From assembly GCA_013399875.1 (NCBI GenBank), contig VXAZ01000263.1:2280876-2344875 (forward strand): a stretch of 64,000 nucleotides of DNA, written 5' to 3'. The notes beneath the pieces are model-generated. The model had not been told where the DNA came from. It did no database searches and was given only the letters and a program-made list of their open reading frames with translations. The translations under genes and the position numbers were made by a program. Shown one piece after another: positions 53,113 to 63,831 of the stretch. Within the stretch, counting starts at the first letter, position 1; every line of letters starts with the position of its first letter. This DNA comes from Gymnorhina tibicen (lineage: Eukaryota > Chordata > Aves > Passeriformes > Artamidae).

Positions 53113-53118
53113 AATAAA
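53113..53118 (+). terminator. possible TMEM30C polyadenylation signal (AATAAA)
   Basis: AATAAA about 1.1 kb after the TMEM30C stop. An ATTAAA variant at about 52742 is an equally plausible site. Transcript ends would decide. Confidence 0.25.
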
Positions 53119-53159
53119 ACACGTTAATTCCTTTCCTAAGTATTTTCTGCGCCTTGGCC

Positions 53160-53173
53160 TCTCTCTCTCTCTC
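53160..53173 (+). repeat. (CT)n microsatellite
   Basis: Seven CT units downstream of TMEM30C. Confidence 0.75.
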
Positions 53174-54180
53174 CTAAAAAAACCTTCTCACTCACTAGAA
53201 CAAGAAAGGAGAAGGGGATGCATCACATGGAGGCTGTGTGCCACTGTCAAGGCACCCACATCCGCTTGTGAGTGTCTGGGGCTGGGGATCTGGTGCCCTG
53301 TGACAGATGGCCCCTGGTGAAGGGGTTTGCAGCCACGGAAGGTGCAGTTTCCTTGAAGCTCTGCTTCTTAGCTGGGCCACGAGCAGCAGAAGGGGAGCTG
53401 CTCTAGTTCCCAGCCCAGCCTGGGAGGGCAGTCCTGCTCCACCAGTGCTTTGTGCTGACCTGGGAAAGGTGCCTGTCCCCTCTGCTCTTCTGGCTCAGGG
53501 CCAGGCACCTCCATCCAGAAGCTGTAGAAACAGGGCTCCTGGATTTCAGCCCTTGCACCTGGATCTGTCAGGAGCTGTGGAAGAACCCCACCCCTCACTG
53601 GGCTGGACAAGACAGGGCATGAAGCAATGCATTCAACAATGCTTAAGCTCGTTAGTCTAAATCACTTTTAACAGTAAGACATGCTCCTAAACCTTTTAAG
53701 TCCTTTTGAAAATGTGATCCCATGCAGCTCTCTGGAAAGCCCTGATGGGATTTCCTGACAAAGCTGAGCTTATGTTTTCTGGCTCCTAACAGACCACAGG
53801 AACTTCTTTGTTTTTCTCCTTCTCTTTTTTTTTAATGTGGGGGTTTTTTTAATCGTCTGAGAAACTGACTTTGAGACATGATAGGGGTGGTTAAGTCACG
53901 ATGCAATTGCCACTGATTTTATTTCTTCATGAAGCATCTGGTAAAAAAATTAGTAAAAGGAGACTGAATAGTGAGGTATGTATTTCAGTGAGTCAGTGTC
54001 TACCAGGAAAAATAAGTTATCTAGAAAACACCAGCCCAGCAAGTAGTGTTTGTCCATTATCTCCCAGAGGTTGGTGCAAGAACCTCTTCTCTTGAAATGT
54101 AGATTGTCTTCAAACCCCTCCACAGGGAAGACCTGTCTTCAAACAAGTCTCTGTTTTTCCAGAATTTGTCTAAGTCTTCA

Positions 54181-54255
54181 TTTATAAACCCCAAATCTCA
54201 TTTTTCATCTTACCACAGCTTTAAACACGCCTTATATCTTTCTGGTACCCTCTGA
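54181..54255 (+). repeat. direct repeat, copy 1 of 2
   Basis: About 75 bp sharing 'AAATCTCATTTTTCATCTTA' and 'TATCTTTCTGGTACCCTCTG' with 56003-56078, differing at only a few bases. Flanks diverge on both sides. Family not recognised. Confidence 0.8.
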
Positions 54256-56002
54256 ACAGCGTCCTTGGAAGCTGCTGCTTCAGCTCCAACCATTTCTGGT
54301 GTTAGCTCTGAGATGCTCTGCAGTGTCTGTCTGGTTCAGGATGGTGCTGCCCGGACCAGAGCAATGGGAATGGTGGCTTTGATGAATTACTCCCAGCAGA
54401 TGGAATCTGCCTTGCTCAAAAGGGCAGAAAATAAGTGTTAGCAACCTCCTTAGGCTGCCTTTTGTGCCAGCGCTGCAGCCGCGCTGTGGGGCTGCCCCCT
54501 GTGCCAGAGTTGGCACAATTACACCTTTTCAAGAAAGCTTTGCAGGTGTGTTCCTCAGTGCCCACACTGGGAATACTTCTCTATCTACATGAAATGTTTG
54601 TTGAATTTTTTTTTTATGCTGCTCCTGCCTTATTCCCTTTCATGCAGGGGCTGGAAGAGAAGTGAGAGGCTGGGCTGAAGGACTGGCCTAACTGAACAGA
54701 AAGGCGGTAAAAGCCATCATTAACTGCTCCTCCTCGTGCCATGTCCCAGGGGATTGTCCCCTTTTGTCAGCTGCTGGTAGCAGCAGGAGGCACGAGTCCA
54801 GGCAAATATCCAGTGGGCTTTTGAATCCATTTATTCTGGCTTTTGGGAGATCATTAGGTCAGTTGGATCAGGGAAAGCAACACTGAGGTTTGGAGGGCAG
54901 AGGTATAAAGGAACCAGAGGTGTTACACTTTTCCTGAGGTGCTAATTACTTTCTGAATACCCAGAGTGTCACAACCAGTGTTGTGTCTTTGACTTGTCCT
55001 GCTTTCGCCTGGCACATTTGATTTTATCAATTAAGATTACGTGTCTTGAGTAAAGAGGAAAATTTTAAAAAGTGCCTTGGTAAAACTTTCCAAAATAGAA
55101 TTTTAATTAGCTTACCTATCAAACATACTTTCACCAATAGTTAAGTGGGCTCTTTTCTCAGGGAGATTGACTTAGGTAGGCTTGACAACCCAGTGCAAAG
55201 ATGTCTGGGTTTACGATTGCTGAACGACATTAAGAGCTGTACCTGAAAAGTCTAAGTCAACAGCACCACCGTGAGGGCTACAACACTAAGCCATAAAAGA
55301 CTAATTGCCATTATTTGTAATATCTTGGCATATCAAAATTATTAAATTGTTGGTTCCTTTGTTACAGCTACTTAAATCCTCATCTTGCATCACTGCTGCA
55401 GTCCTTTTGAGCTAAATGAAATTTTGCAACTTCCTTCACTCTCAGCAAAACAAAGATGCCTGTCAGAAATGGGGTTTAGGTTTGGTGAACTGAAATTAAT
55501 GATGTCATAGATGCTGAAAGTACTAGAAAGTTACTTCCCCCCCCCCATCTTTTTTCCTAGAACAGATAAATAAAGGAGGACATTAGTTATTCAATTTTTT
55601 TTCTTTGGGGGAGTGGATATTTAGTAAATGGAAAACTGGACAAAGGATTCATTGATGTAGATGTAATCTAAATTTATATGGTAAAAATGGTCTAAAATAG
55701 GTAAGTCAAATGGGATTTATGTTTCTGGGGTTTGTTTATGATTTTGAAGATGGCAGTTACATGTGTGAGCATCATCTGGGGTTCTTTAGTTCAGTTTTTA
55801 ACAGTGGCAAAAATATCTGGAGGAGACAAGATCCCATTATTATGAAAAACTTACCTGCAATTTAAATCTCATTTCTAAATTACAGGGAGGTGTAGGAGAC
55901 ATTTCTATTTTAATGTCAAAAACTGTTGTAATGGTTTTGGTTGCCAGCTCCTTTTAGGATTAAATTTCATTAATGGGTATAACTCTGTATCTAGAGACAT
56001 TT

Positions 56003-56078
56003 TTTATAGACCCAAAATCTCATTTTTCATCTTACCACAGCTTTAAATGTGCCTTATATCTTTCTGGTACCCTCTGAA
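56003..56078 (+). repeat. direct repeat, copy 2 of 2
   Basis: Second copy of the 54181-54255 sequence, same orientation, about 1.8 kb downstream. Confidence 0.8.
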
Positions 56079-57239
56079 TTAATCAGGTGTTACAGGATAT
56101 TTCAGTAGCACTTCAGTTGGAGAATTTTTCTAAGTCATTTTCAGGCTTTACAGTCTCATGAATATATGTCCAGTATTTGTCTGCCATGGCTGGTTTTTCT
56201 GTTTGTAATCACAGACATTTGCTTTCATCTAAAAATAAAGGGATGAGTCTTTCATGTGAAACAGATTAGCATGATCACAGACCTATAGAACCTGGGAAAG
56301 TTAGTTACATGCTGCATCTATTTTATATTAACAGCTGTGTTACATGCAGATTATTAATATTAGTGTTTGGATGGTGTATTTTAGTGATGCACTAAAGCAG
56401 TGTGAAAGCCTCCTCTCCTTCCTCTGCAAAATGAAACTCATACAAGAGTAAAGTCCAAGATGGCAGTTCAGGGAAGGGAGGGCTTTGTAAGCTTTGAGAA
56501 TATACAGAGAGGTTGCATAGCAATTAGGATTTGAGTTAGATCTGAAAGAGGAGAGAGCATTTGCCTGTCACATAAGAAGGTGCTGTCATCCTCACTGGGA
56601 GCAGCAGGGTTTGAAACAGCTGATCTGAGAAAAACCTGCAACCACAAAATGAAGGGAACAGCGTAAGGGGAAGAAGTACTTTTCCTGCTCTTGGGTGTGG
56701 AGGCAAAGAAATTTGGCCGAGCCACTCAAGATGATGGTATATCCTGACACGTGATCTGGAAAGCCCATCTGATTTTGAGCAGCAGCCAAGTTAAGTAAAA
56801 AAGTTTCTTGGTTTTCAGCACAGTCTGAACTACAGCGTGTCGTTTTTGAGCTAATGTGTTTTGACTGGGTTCTCTGTAATTGCATTATTCCCTACAATTC
56901 CAAGAATAATTTCGTTGTGAGTTGGGAGTGCCTTGGGCAGCTGCCTTCAATTTGGTGGTCTCTTGTTTCCAAAAGAGGAATTGTGGAGCAATTTTGTTCT
57001 CTTTGGGTCCTGATTTTTCCTCGGGTTATGAAAGCCAGGCAGGGGAAGAGTGGGGCTTGTTTTGCTTTTGCTCACATTCGTGAATGAATGGAAAAGGTTT
57101 TCTCCCTTTTCCCATGAAGCTGCCTAGGAGAGGAAAAGGGCTATAGGGCTGATTCTGGACCTGTGCAAGTAGAGGCAGTATTTAGATGACATCAGATAGT
57201 AATTGCCGTAGGTAAAGATACCAAAATACCCTCTCGTTA

Positions 57240-57400
57240 GCCATTCCAGCGCTGGGAGGGGCTTCCTGCGGCCATGGGAGGTGCGTTTAAAGAAGGCTCC
57301 AGGGAGCGCGGCGAACAGGAGCGGGCGAACACGGGCGTGGCACAGCAGGTCGCACGGGCAGGGCAGGCTGCCAGGGCTGCAGCCATGCTCCTGAGAGCGG
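57240..57400. promoter_or_regulatory. CpG-rich block, possible promoter or GC-rich repeat
   Basis: About 13 CpG dinucleotides in 160 bp, including GAGCGCGGCGAACAGGAGCG, in otherwise AT-rich, CpG-poor sequence. It could be a small CpG-island promoter for the gene ending at 63490, or a piece of a GC-rich transposable element. No exon could be tied to it. Confidence 0.35.
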
Positions 57401-57841
57401 AGTTTTTATTTTGTGTTAGGGTTTTGGTTGGTTGGTTTTGGGACTTCTTTTTCAGCAGTGGTCCCCAAAGGATCAAAAGCTTGTTCATTGTTAAAATTGT
57501 AGTACCAAAGCAGGGAATTATATTTGCTTCTTTTGCAGTTATAAGGAAGGATCTTAGAATTTCAGTAGAATGTTTTCTGTTTATTAGGAATACATCAATT
57601 TAATAACATCAAATTTGTGTTATAAATATAATGGCAGTTATAATCCTATTTAGATTATCTTTGTTTTCTACAGAAATGAGTTATTCCTGAGCCTCAGACT
57701 TCTTCCAAAGCTACTCCCATATTTTTTCTTGTGTTACCATTCCATCCTTCCAGAAGGTGATTATTGCTTGCAGAATTGTCTGCAACACTCATAAATTTAC
57801 TAGCTAAATTCTTAAGTAGCAACATGAAGAAGTCATGTCTC

Positions 57842-58994
57842 CCACAGTAAACTCCTGGAAAAGCTGGCAGCCCAGGGCTGGGACAGGAGCACTCTTTGCT
57901 GGGTTGAGAACTGGCTGGATGGCCGGGCCCAGAGAGTGGTGGTGAACGGTGCTGCATCCAGTTGGCAGCCAGTCACCAGTGGTGTCCCTCAGGGATCTGT
58001 GCTGGGACCAGTTCTGTTCAATATTTTTATTGATGACATGGATGAGGGTATTGAGTCTTTCATTAGGAAATTTGCAGATGACATTAAGCTGGGAGAGTTG
58101 TGTTGATCTGTTGGAAGGTAGGGCTCTGAAAAGAGACCTGAAACGGTTGGAGAGATGGGCAGAGTCCAGTAAGATGAAGTTTAACAAGTCCATGTGCTGA
58201 GGCCTGCATTTTGGCCACAATACCCCCTGCAATGCTACAGGCTGGGGGCGGTGTGGCTGGACAGTGGCCAGGCAGAAAGGGACCTGGGGGTACTGGTCGA
58301 CAGCCGACTGAACATGAGCCAGCAGTGTGCCCTGGTGGCCAAGAATGCCAATGGCATCCTGGCCTGTGTCAAAAACAGGGTGGCCTGCAGGACCAGGGAA
58401 GTCATTCTTCCCTTGTATTCGGCACTGGTGAGGCCGCACCTTGAGNGCCCCTTGTACTCGGCACTGGTGAAGCCACACCCTGAGTGCTGTGTCCAGTTCT
58501 GGGCCCCTCAGGTCAGGAAGGACCCTGAGACGCTGGAACGCGTCCAAAGGAGGGCAACAAGGCTGGTGAGGGGCCTGGAACACAAGCCCTGTGAGGAACG
58601 ATCGAGGGAGCTGGGGTTGCTTAGCCTGGAGAAAAGAAGACTCAGAGGTGACCTTATCACCCTCTACAACTCCCTGAAGGGTGGCTATAGTCAGGTGGGG
58701 GTTGGTCTCTTTATCCAGGCAGCAACTGACAGGGGATGAGAGGACACAGTCTTAAGCTGTGCCAAGGGAAATTTAGGTTGGATGTTAGGAAAAAGTTTTT
58801 TACTGAAAGAGTGATAAAGTTCTGGAATCGTCTGTCCGGGGAGGTGGTGGAGTCACCATCCCTGGATGTGTTTAGTAAAAGATTGGATGTGGCACCATGT
58901 GGTGCCATGGTTTAGTTGAGGTGATGTTAGGGCATGGGTTGGACTCGGTGATCTTGGAGGTCCCTTCCAACCTGGTGATTCTGTGATTCTGTGA
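57842..58994 (+). mobile_element. CR1 LINE with reverse-transcriptase remnant, about 1.15 kb
   Basis: It starts inside the reverse transcriptase ([23 protein letters not shown] stretch near 57970-58020). The catalytic FADD box is encoded at 58071-58082 after [10 protein letters not shown]. It then runs through the C-terminal region ([36 protein letters not shown]) to the 3' end 'CCTTCCAACCTGGTGATTCT' plus GTGATTCTGTGA. Frameshifts and stops make it inactive. It contains an N at 58446 within a duplicated stretch, so its middle may be misassembled. Confidence 0.92.
58410..58484 (+). repeat. 36-bp near-duplicate around an ambiguous base (N at 58446)
   Basis: 58410-58445 and 58449-58484 are copies of the same CR1 segment (starting 'CCCTTGTA') with about four differences, separated by 'NGC'. 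Ordinary CR1 copies have this segment once. It looks like two overlapping contig ends joined with an N. Confidence 0.8.
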
Positions 58995-59253
58995 AGTCAC
59001 TCAAGCTGCATAATGTGGTTAATTGTATTCAGACTTGCTTGAAATAGACACTGCATTCATAATCTAAAGTGACTTTTCTCCTTTTCAGGGAGGTTTAATT
59101 ACAATTAGAATTTGAGAATTTGCTGGGAGGAAGCACAGCTTGTCTTGAGTATTTCTTAAAACGTGGTCCCTGTGATGCTAGACATAAATCAAGCACTCAT
59201 GTGCACCATCTGTCTTGCCTAGCCAGCAGAGTTAGCAGAATTCCAATGCCTGA

Positions 59254-59309
59254 ATTGGAATCGGCAGTGTCTTTTAAGAAAATTGGAACTGGCAGTGCCT
59301 TTTAAGAAA
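59254..59309 (+). repeat. 28-bp tandem duplication
   Basis: Two adjacent 28-bp units (59254-59281 and 59282-59309), each beginning ATTGGAA and ending TTTTAAGAAA, with two differences. Confidence 0.85.
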
Positions 59310-60874
59310 ATGACTTTGCAGGGGATATTTTAAAAGCCTCTAATTTTAGTTAAACCGTCAGTTAGACAGTCAGTCTTCATGAGGTTTCAAAGTTTTTAGA
59401 GAGTTTCCCTTTCTCTTCTTCCAGTTTTGCTGCAGAAAAGCAGAAGGATTGCAGTAAAGGATGTTGCTTAATTTATTCTCAAAATTGTATCTAAAAAGTA
59501 GGAAGAGAAACTTGAATTCAGGAATCTTTCATCGAAGTGTTTTTATTAAGTGATTAAAAAACTGACACCTATAAGATGGAAATAGTGAATACAGAAGAGG
59601 TTAGAGAAAAGGAAGAGAAATTTCTGAAATGTTTGCAAAACCATATGAAATTCTTAAAGGGAGATGGATAAATCTGACTTGGTTTCTAAACTAATTTTTA
59701 TATCAACTTCCAAATTTAATCATTCCCTCCCACACCCCCATCCTGCTAAGAATGCTGTTTCTTTGCCAGACCCACATGGCAAAAAGAGTAATGGGCATGT
59801 TCCCTGAATCTGGGCTGCTCTGTTCTCCCTCTCTGCTGCATGTTCTGGTGCAGTGTTAAAGCTCATGTGATTAGAGCCACACCTGGCAGTGGGCTGGGAT
59901 GAAGATACTTCTTCCAGGGTATACCAGGCCCAAATCCTACCTGGGGGTAGGAATGGATGTTAACCCTGATGTTTTCCCCATGCATAAATGTAAGACAGAG
60001 CTGCTTGGAAAGCCCTTCCTCCAAGACTGGCTTAGTGCTGTGTAGAATTAGTAGATACAGTAGCTCATCGAGATGATCTAAGGCATCAGTAGGCTTCATC
60101 ACTGACACCAGAGTAGAAGTGCTTATTTTGTGCTGTCTTTGGTTTCTGAAAAGAGAGGACCATGTACAGGGGTTTTTTTCCATTTTCTGAGTCAGCCTGC
60201 TTCGCTTGGATCAATACAAGAAATCCTGTTCTCTCTACCTGGAAGAGAAACAGAAAATGGATGGTTTGTCTCTCATATACTTTCGGGAGGTCTATCTGTC
60301 TGTCTTCATGTCTAGTGATAGTAACTGTGAGTTAGCCTCAAAAATACTCATTCATTTTATGTGGATGCAGAGCTGTTTTGTCATACATTTGAAACCCTCT
60401 AGAACTTTTTCTCTAATGAAAAACATTAGAATGCAAGTAGTTTCTCCTTTATTTAGTCAAATTTGTTTTCATTAATGAATTAGGGAAACTAAAGAATAGG
60501 CACCAGTAGCACGGGATACTGACAGGCATGGGACACTGGAATTCATTAGTTCCTCCTTGAAGAATCAGTGACTTAAGAAACTGTATCAGTGCAGAGAGAA
60601 AATGCTTGTAGTTACATCCTGTAGAAGTTGTAGGGCAGAAGAACAAGGGTGTCTAGGATTGCCTACAGTGTCCTGGAGGAACAAAGGAAAAACAGTAAGC
60701 TCTCTGACAGTTCTCAAGCCCAGACAATTCAATTTTGTTGTGAAAGTAATGAAGTCAATTCAGCAATAGTGGGAAGAGCTGTTACATTATGATGTCATAA
60801 TGACTCACTCCTGTTTTCAAATATGAGTCGGTATTGGTTTATAATAGGTTTTTAATTTTTTTCTCCCTCTTTAG

Positions 60875-60974
60875 ACTGAAATGCAGCTGCATGAGAAAGA
60901 GATGATGAGGCAGCAGCAGGAGGAGATGTTGAATGAACACAGAACTGATTGATGTGCTGACTGCAGTTTTTCAA
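60875..60974 (+). CDS. unidentified gene, coiled-coil exon with +1 shift
   Basis: Polypyrimidine tract plus TTTAG acceptor and GTAAGG donor. The first half is coding-like in one frame and the last part in the +1 frame. The +1 frame has a stop at 60930-60932 just before its usable stretch, so no single frame spans the exon. Confidence 0.5.
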
Positions 60975-61637
60975 GTAAGGGAAGAAAGCATTACTATGCA
61001 GGTACTGAGCCCCCCTCGCTCCTTACGCATCAGGATGACTTGTTAGAATTCTGAGTTCTGTTGCAAATATGGGCTGAGATGCATTGTCTCGTGTTCTGGA
61101 GATTTTAACAATAAACAGAAAGAAAATGAAAAAATTGAATGAGGAGCCTGAGAATTATAGTAGCACGTACAGGTATGGAATGTTTGGAAAGTCACTCATT
61201 TATCTTTATTTAACTTCACAGCCTGAGAAAGTGCTGGGTCTGTGAAACTGAGCTTTACTCTATCCATCTAAAAGTTTTGGCATCTTCCTTCACACCTCTA
61301 TACTGTAAACACTACTGGAGCAATGAGTGGATGTAATACTACACTTTCCTTTTTTCAGTTTGCAGTGGAGGTAGATTTGATCAATGGCCACATTTGGGAA
61401 CAGAGTGATTAAGAAACCTTAGAAAGGAAGTGATGTTATGAGTAAGAAAAGGCAAAACAAATAATTTATAAACGAGAAACATGGAGACAATAATATTTAA
61501 TCCTCACTGGAATCCCACAGTAGTATTAAGAGGCCAAATTTCTTCTCAGGACTGCTTGTAGTATATAATTTTCTAATTTATGTGGCTAGAATACAAATTT
61601 CTGAATTCTGGGTAATCTTTTTTTTTTCTTCCTTTAG

Positions 61638-61785
61638 AAGAAGCTTCAGCAATACATGATGGTAACAGATGAAAAGCTGATGTGTCTCACACAAGCATTT
61701 AGAGGCCTCCCTTTGGTAGAACCTGGAAGAGAACAAGGTCCAAATCATTTTGGAATTGCAAGCAAAGGTCCAGCAAGCAGCCAAG
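61638..61785 (+). CDS. unidentified gene, penultimate exon
   Basis: 148 bp, phase 0 in and phase 1 out. It encodes a helix-like TDEKLMCLTQAF, then GLPLVEPGREQGPNHFG and a Ser/Ala-rich end. The acceptor is a TAGAAGAAG tandem. Confidence 0.6.
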
Positions 61786-63263
61786 GTGTGTACACGTATG
61801 TGTGGAAGGATGAAAGAGGAGTTGTGGCTAGTTGATCCCTGTAGTGGAAAATCTGGTATTTAATAGATGTCTGCTGGCACAAGTACCCCTTGCATGGGTG
61901 CGAATGCCACTTCTGTAAATTCCCATGCCGTGGGTTCTGCTGGGAGCACAAAAGAAAGGGAGTAGCCTTCCCCCATTAAGGTGGCTTCCAAAGTCAGTGT
62001 CATTCTGAGGGTCCCAAAAAAACCCCAAAAACCTAAAGAAATCAAACCAAACAGAACCAGGATCTCAGCTTCCTGTTGCTGAGCAGCCTGACAGGCTGAG
62101 ATTGGTTCTTCCATAAGACACTGGAGGTCGCTGCTGGCCAAAACAGCAGCAGCGGAGGCTCGGAAACCACGCAGTCAGAGAGGTCTGCTCCTTGGTATTT
62201 GTGACTTTATGTGAGATGGGAGTGACCAGCTGAGTGATGTGTGACGTGCACGCAGGCTAAGCCAAGCCAATAGCATTGGTGGCCAAACTACCCAAACGTG
62301 ATTCACCTTGGACTTCTAACCTTCGTTCACCACTGAGTTTTCTCCCAGCTGTTTTTCCTGGGCGGTTGTTCAAATGCATTGCTTTTGCTCTCAAGGTCAG
62401 TAACTTCATATGAGTCACAAGATTTCTCGGAGTTACGTGTATTCCGTAGTTAAATGTTGGTTTTGTGAATCTTTGTAGTTAAAAATTTTCTTCCTGGAAG
62501 AATTTTCTTCTTGGGAAGACGCCACATACCAGATCCCTTTTTTTGTGATTAACCCAGGCCTTGTAAAAGCAAACGAAAAGAAATCACCCCCCAAAATATA
62601 AAATCCAAACAGTCAGAAAAGCACCCCTCAAAAAAACCCCAACCTAACACCCAAACCTTCACATTCAACAATTCTGCAGCACTAGAATTTTCAAATCTTC
62701 TTTCCTTACTTTCCTTAATTAAATACAGAATAACTCTTTTTTTTTACTGAAGAGATGTCTCATTTAAATTAAATCATAAGAAGATCAGCAAAGAGCTCAA
62801 AAAACTCTTGAATTGTTTTCTACCCAACCACTGTTGCCATCAAATTTATAATATGGGGCATTAGGACAAGTGCATAAATCTGATTTTCTCAAGAAAATGT
62901 CACCAAATGCAGCTCAAATACCTGTTCAAGTCACATATCTGTGAGTCTTGTGCAGCTACAAACAGATCTCATACCACTATCCCGAAATTGTGAGGCGATG
63001 TGTAAGTGTTCTGCTTGTTCTTATGGCCAGTAAAGATTTATAATATGCCTGAATGGAAGAATTCTGTACCTGGGCATCAGAAGAAAGTTAGGAGTGTGTG
63101 AGTGGAACATCCTCTAGTCTGTTTTTCAGATATCCGAATATAAGAGTTGTTACTGAGATTTTTCCTATTTCACTAGAACTAATTTTTGTTCCCTTTTTTT
63201 TCAATTTTTTCAAAATTTATTTTATCTGTTTAACTTTTATCCCTGCTTTGTCTTTTTCTTTAG

Positions 63264-63490
63264 AAAAACGTGATTTGACCTATTCTGAGCCCAGGACTGA
63301 TGCAGGCAATAGGGAAAATATGCTGAAATTTCCACAGGAAGAACTACCTTTCACGTTTCCCCTAGGGCCAGGTGCCTCGGGTGATGAGACCTCATGGAAG
63401 CTTCCCAGCTCACATCTTCCAGCCAGCTGTGCTGTTGTCACCACCCCAGCAGAAGAGCAGTCAGGAATTGCCTTCCCTCCAGAACAGTGA
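63264..63490 (+). CDS. unidentified gene, terminal coding exon
   Basis: 227 bp including the TGA stop, phase 1 in, preceded by a strong pyrimidine tract. It encodes a low-complexity tail, e.g. EKRDLTYSEPRTDAGN and FTFPLGPGASGDETSW, ending IAFPPEQ. No domain recognised. Confidence 0.55.
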
Positions 63491-63768
63491 GATCTCTCTG
63501 ACTGCAGTAGCCCTCGGAGTCTGTGTTGTGTGTTACTGTTTCAATCTCGAACTCCCTCTGAAGATGTATTTGCCATGGAAAATTTTTAATCGGCATGCCT
63601 AGACTTATTGGCCCCATAGCTGGAATATCCTACTGCTGCACCCAGATATGCATTTCCTTTGTTACTATGCCTGTTGCTGGGCAGCCTGTACACTTCCTGT
63701 TTTCCATCTCCTGGCAGCAGTCCTGTCGGTGGCAATCCAGACTGACATTTTTATTTTGTGCTCAATTA

Positions 63769-63831
63769 TCGTATCTGTGTGATTGCTGAAGCTCTTTGTN
63801 TCGTATCTGTGTGATTGCTGAAGCTCTTTGT
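63769..63831 (+). repeat. perfect 31-bp duplication around an ambiguous base (N at 63800)
   Basis: 63769-63799 and 63801-63831 are identical ('TCGTATCTGTGTGATTGCTG' and on) and are separated only by N. This is the signature of two overlapping contigs joined without merging the overlap. Confidence 0.9.

Larger units (their letters stand above)
52029..60874. other. region between TMEM30C and the unidentified 3' gene end
   Basis: It starts with the TMEM30C 3' UTR. It holds the direct-repeat pair, the CpG-rich block, a CR1 and a tandem duplication. Upstream exons of the gene ending at 63490 would have to lie here if that gene is intact; only weak candidates were seen (about 53931-53974 and 60204-60291). 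Confidence 0.6.
60875..63490 (+). pseudogene. 3' end of an unidentified gene, three exons, with an apparent frameshift
   Basis: Three blocks with good splice sites: 60875-60974 (CTTTAG/GTAAGG), 61638-61785 (CTTTAG/GTGTGT) and 63264-63490 (TCTTTAG, stop TGA at 63488-63490). Exons 2 and 3 join cleanly (phase 0, then phase 1) into about 125 residues with an amphipathic start (KKLQQYMMVTDEKLMCL) and a disordered tail rich in P, S and E. The first block opens as a charged, Q/M-rich coiled-coil-like stretch (EMQLHEKEMMRQQQEEML), then hits TGA. A frame one base later reads ELIDVLTAVFQ straight into exon 2. The block is 100 bp where 99 would keep frame, which implies one extra base near 60928-60934. 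It could be a sequencing error in a live gene or an unprocessed pseudogene. I do not recognise the family; the pattern fits the end of a coiled-coil protein. Upstream exons are not identified. Confidence 0.6.

Noticed and set aside
57804..58583. 259-codon frame on the minus strand
   Set aside because: It is the antisense shadow of the CR1 reverse-transcriptase region and crosses the N.
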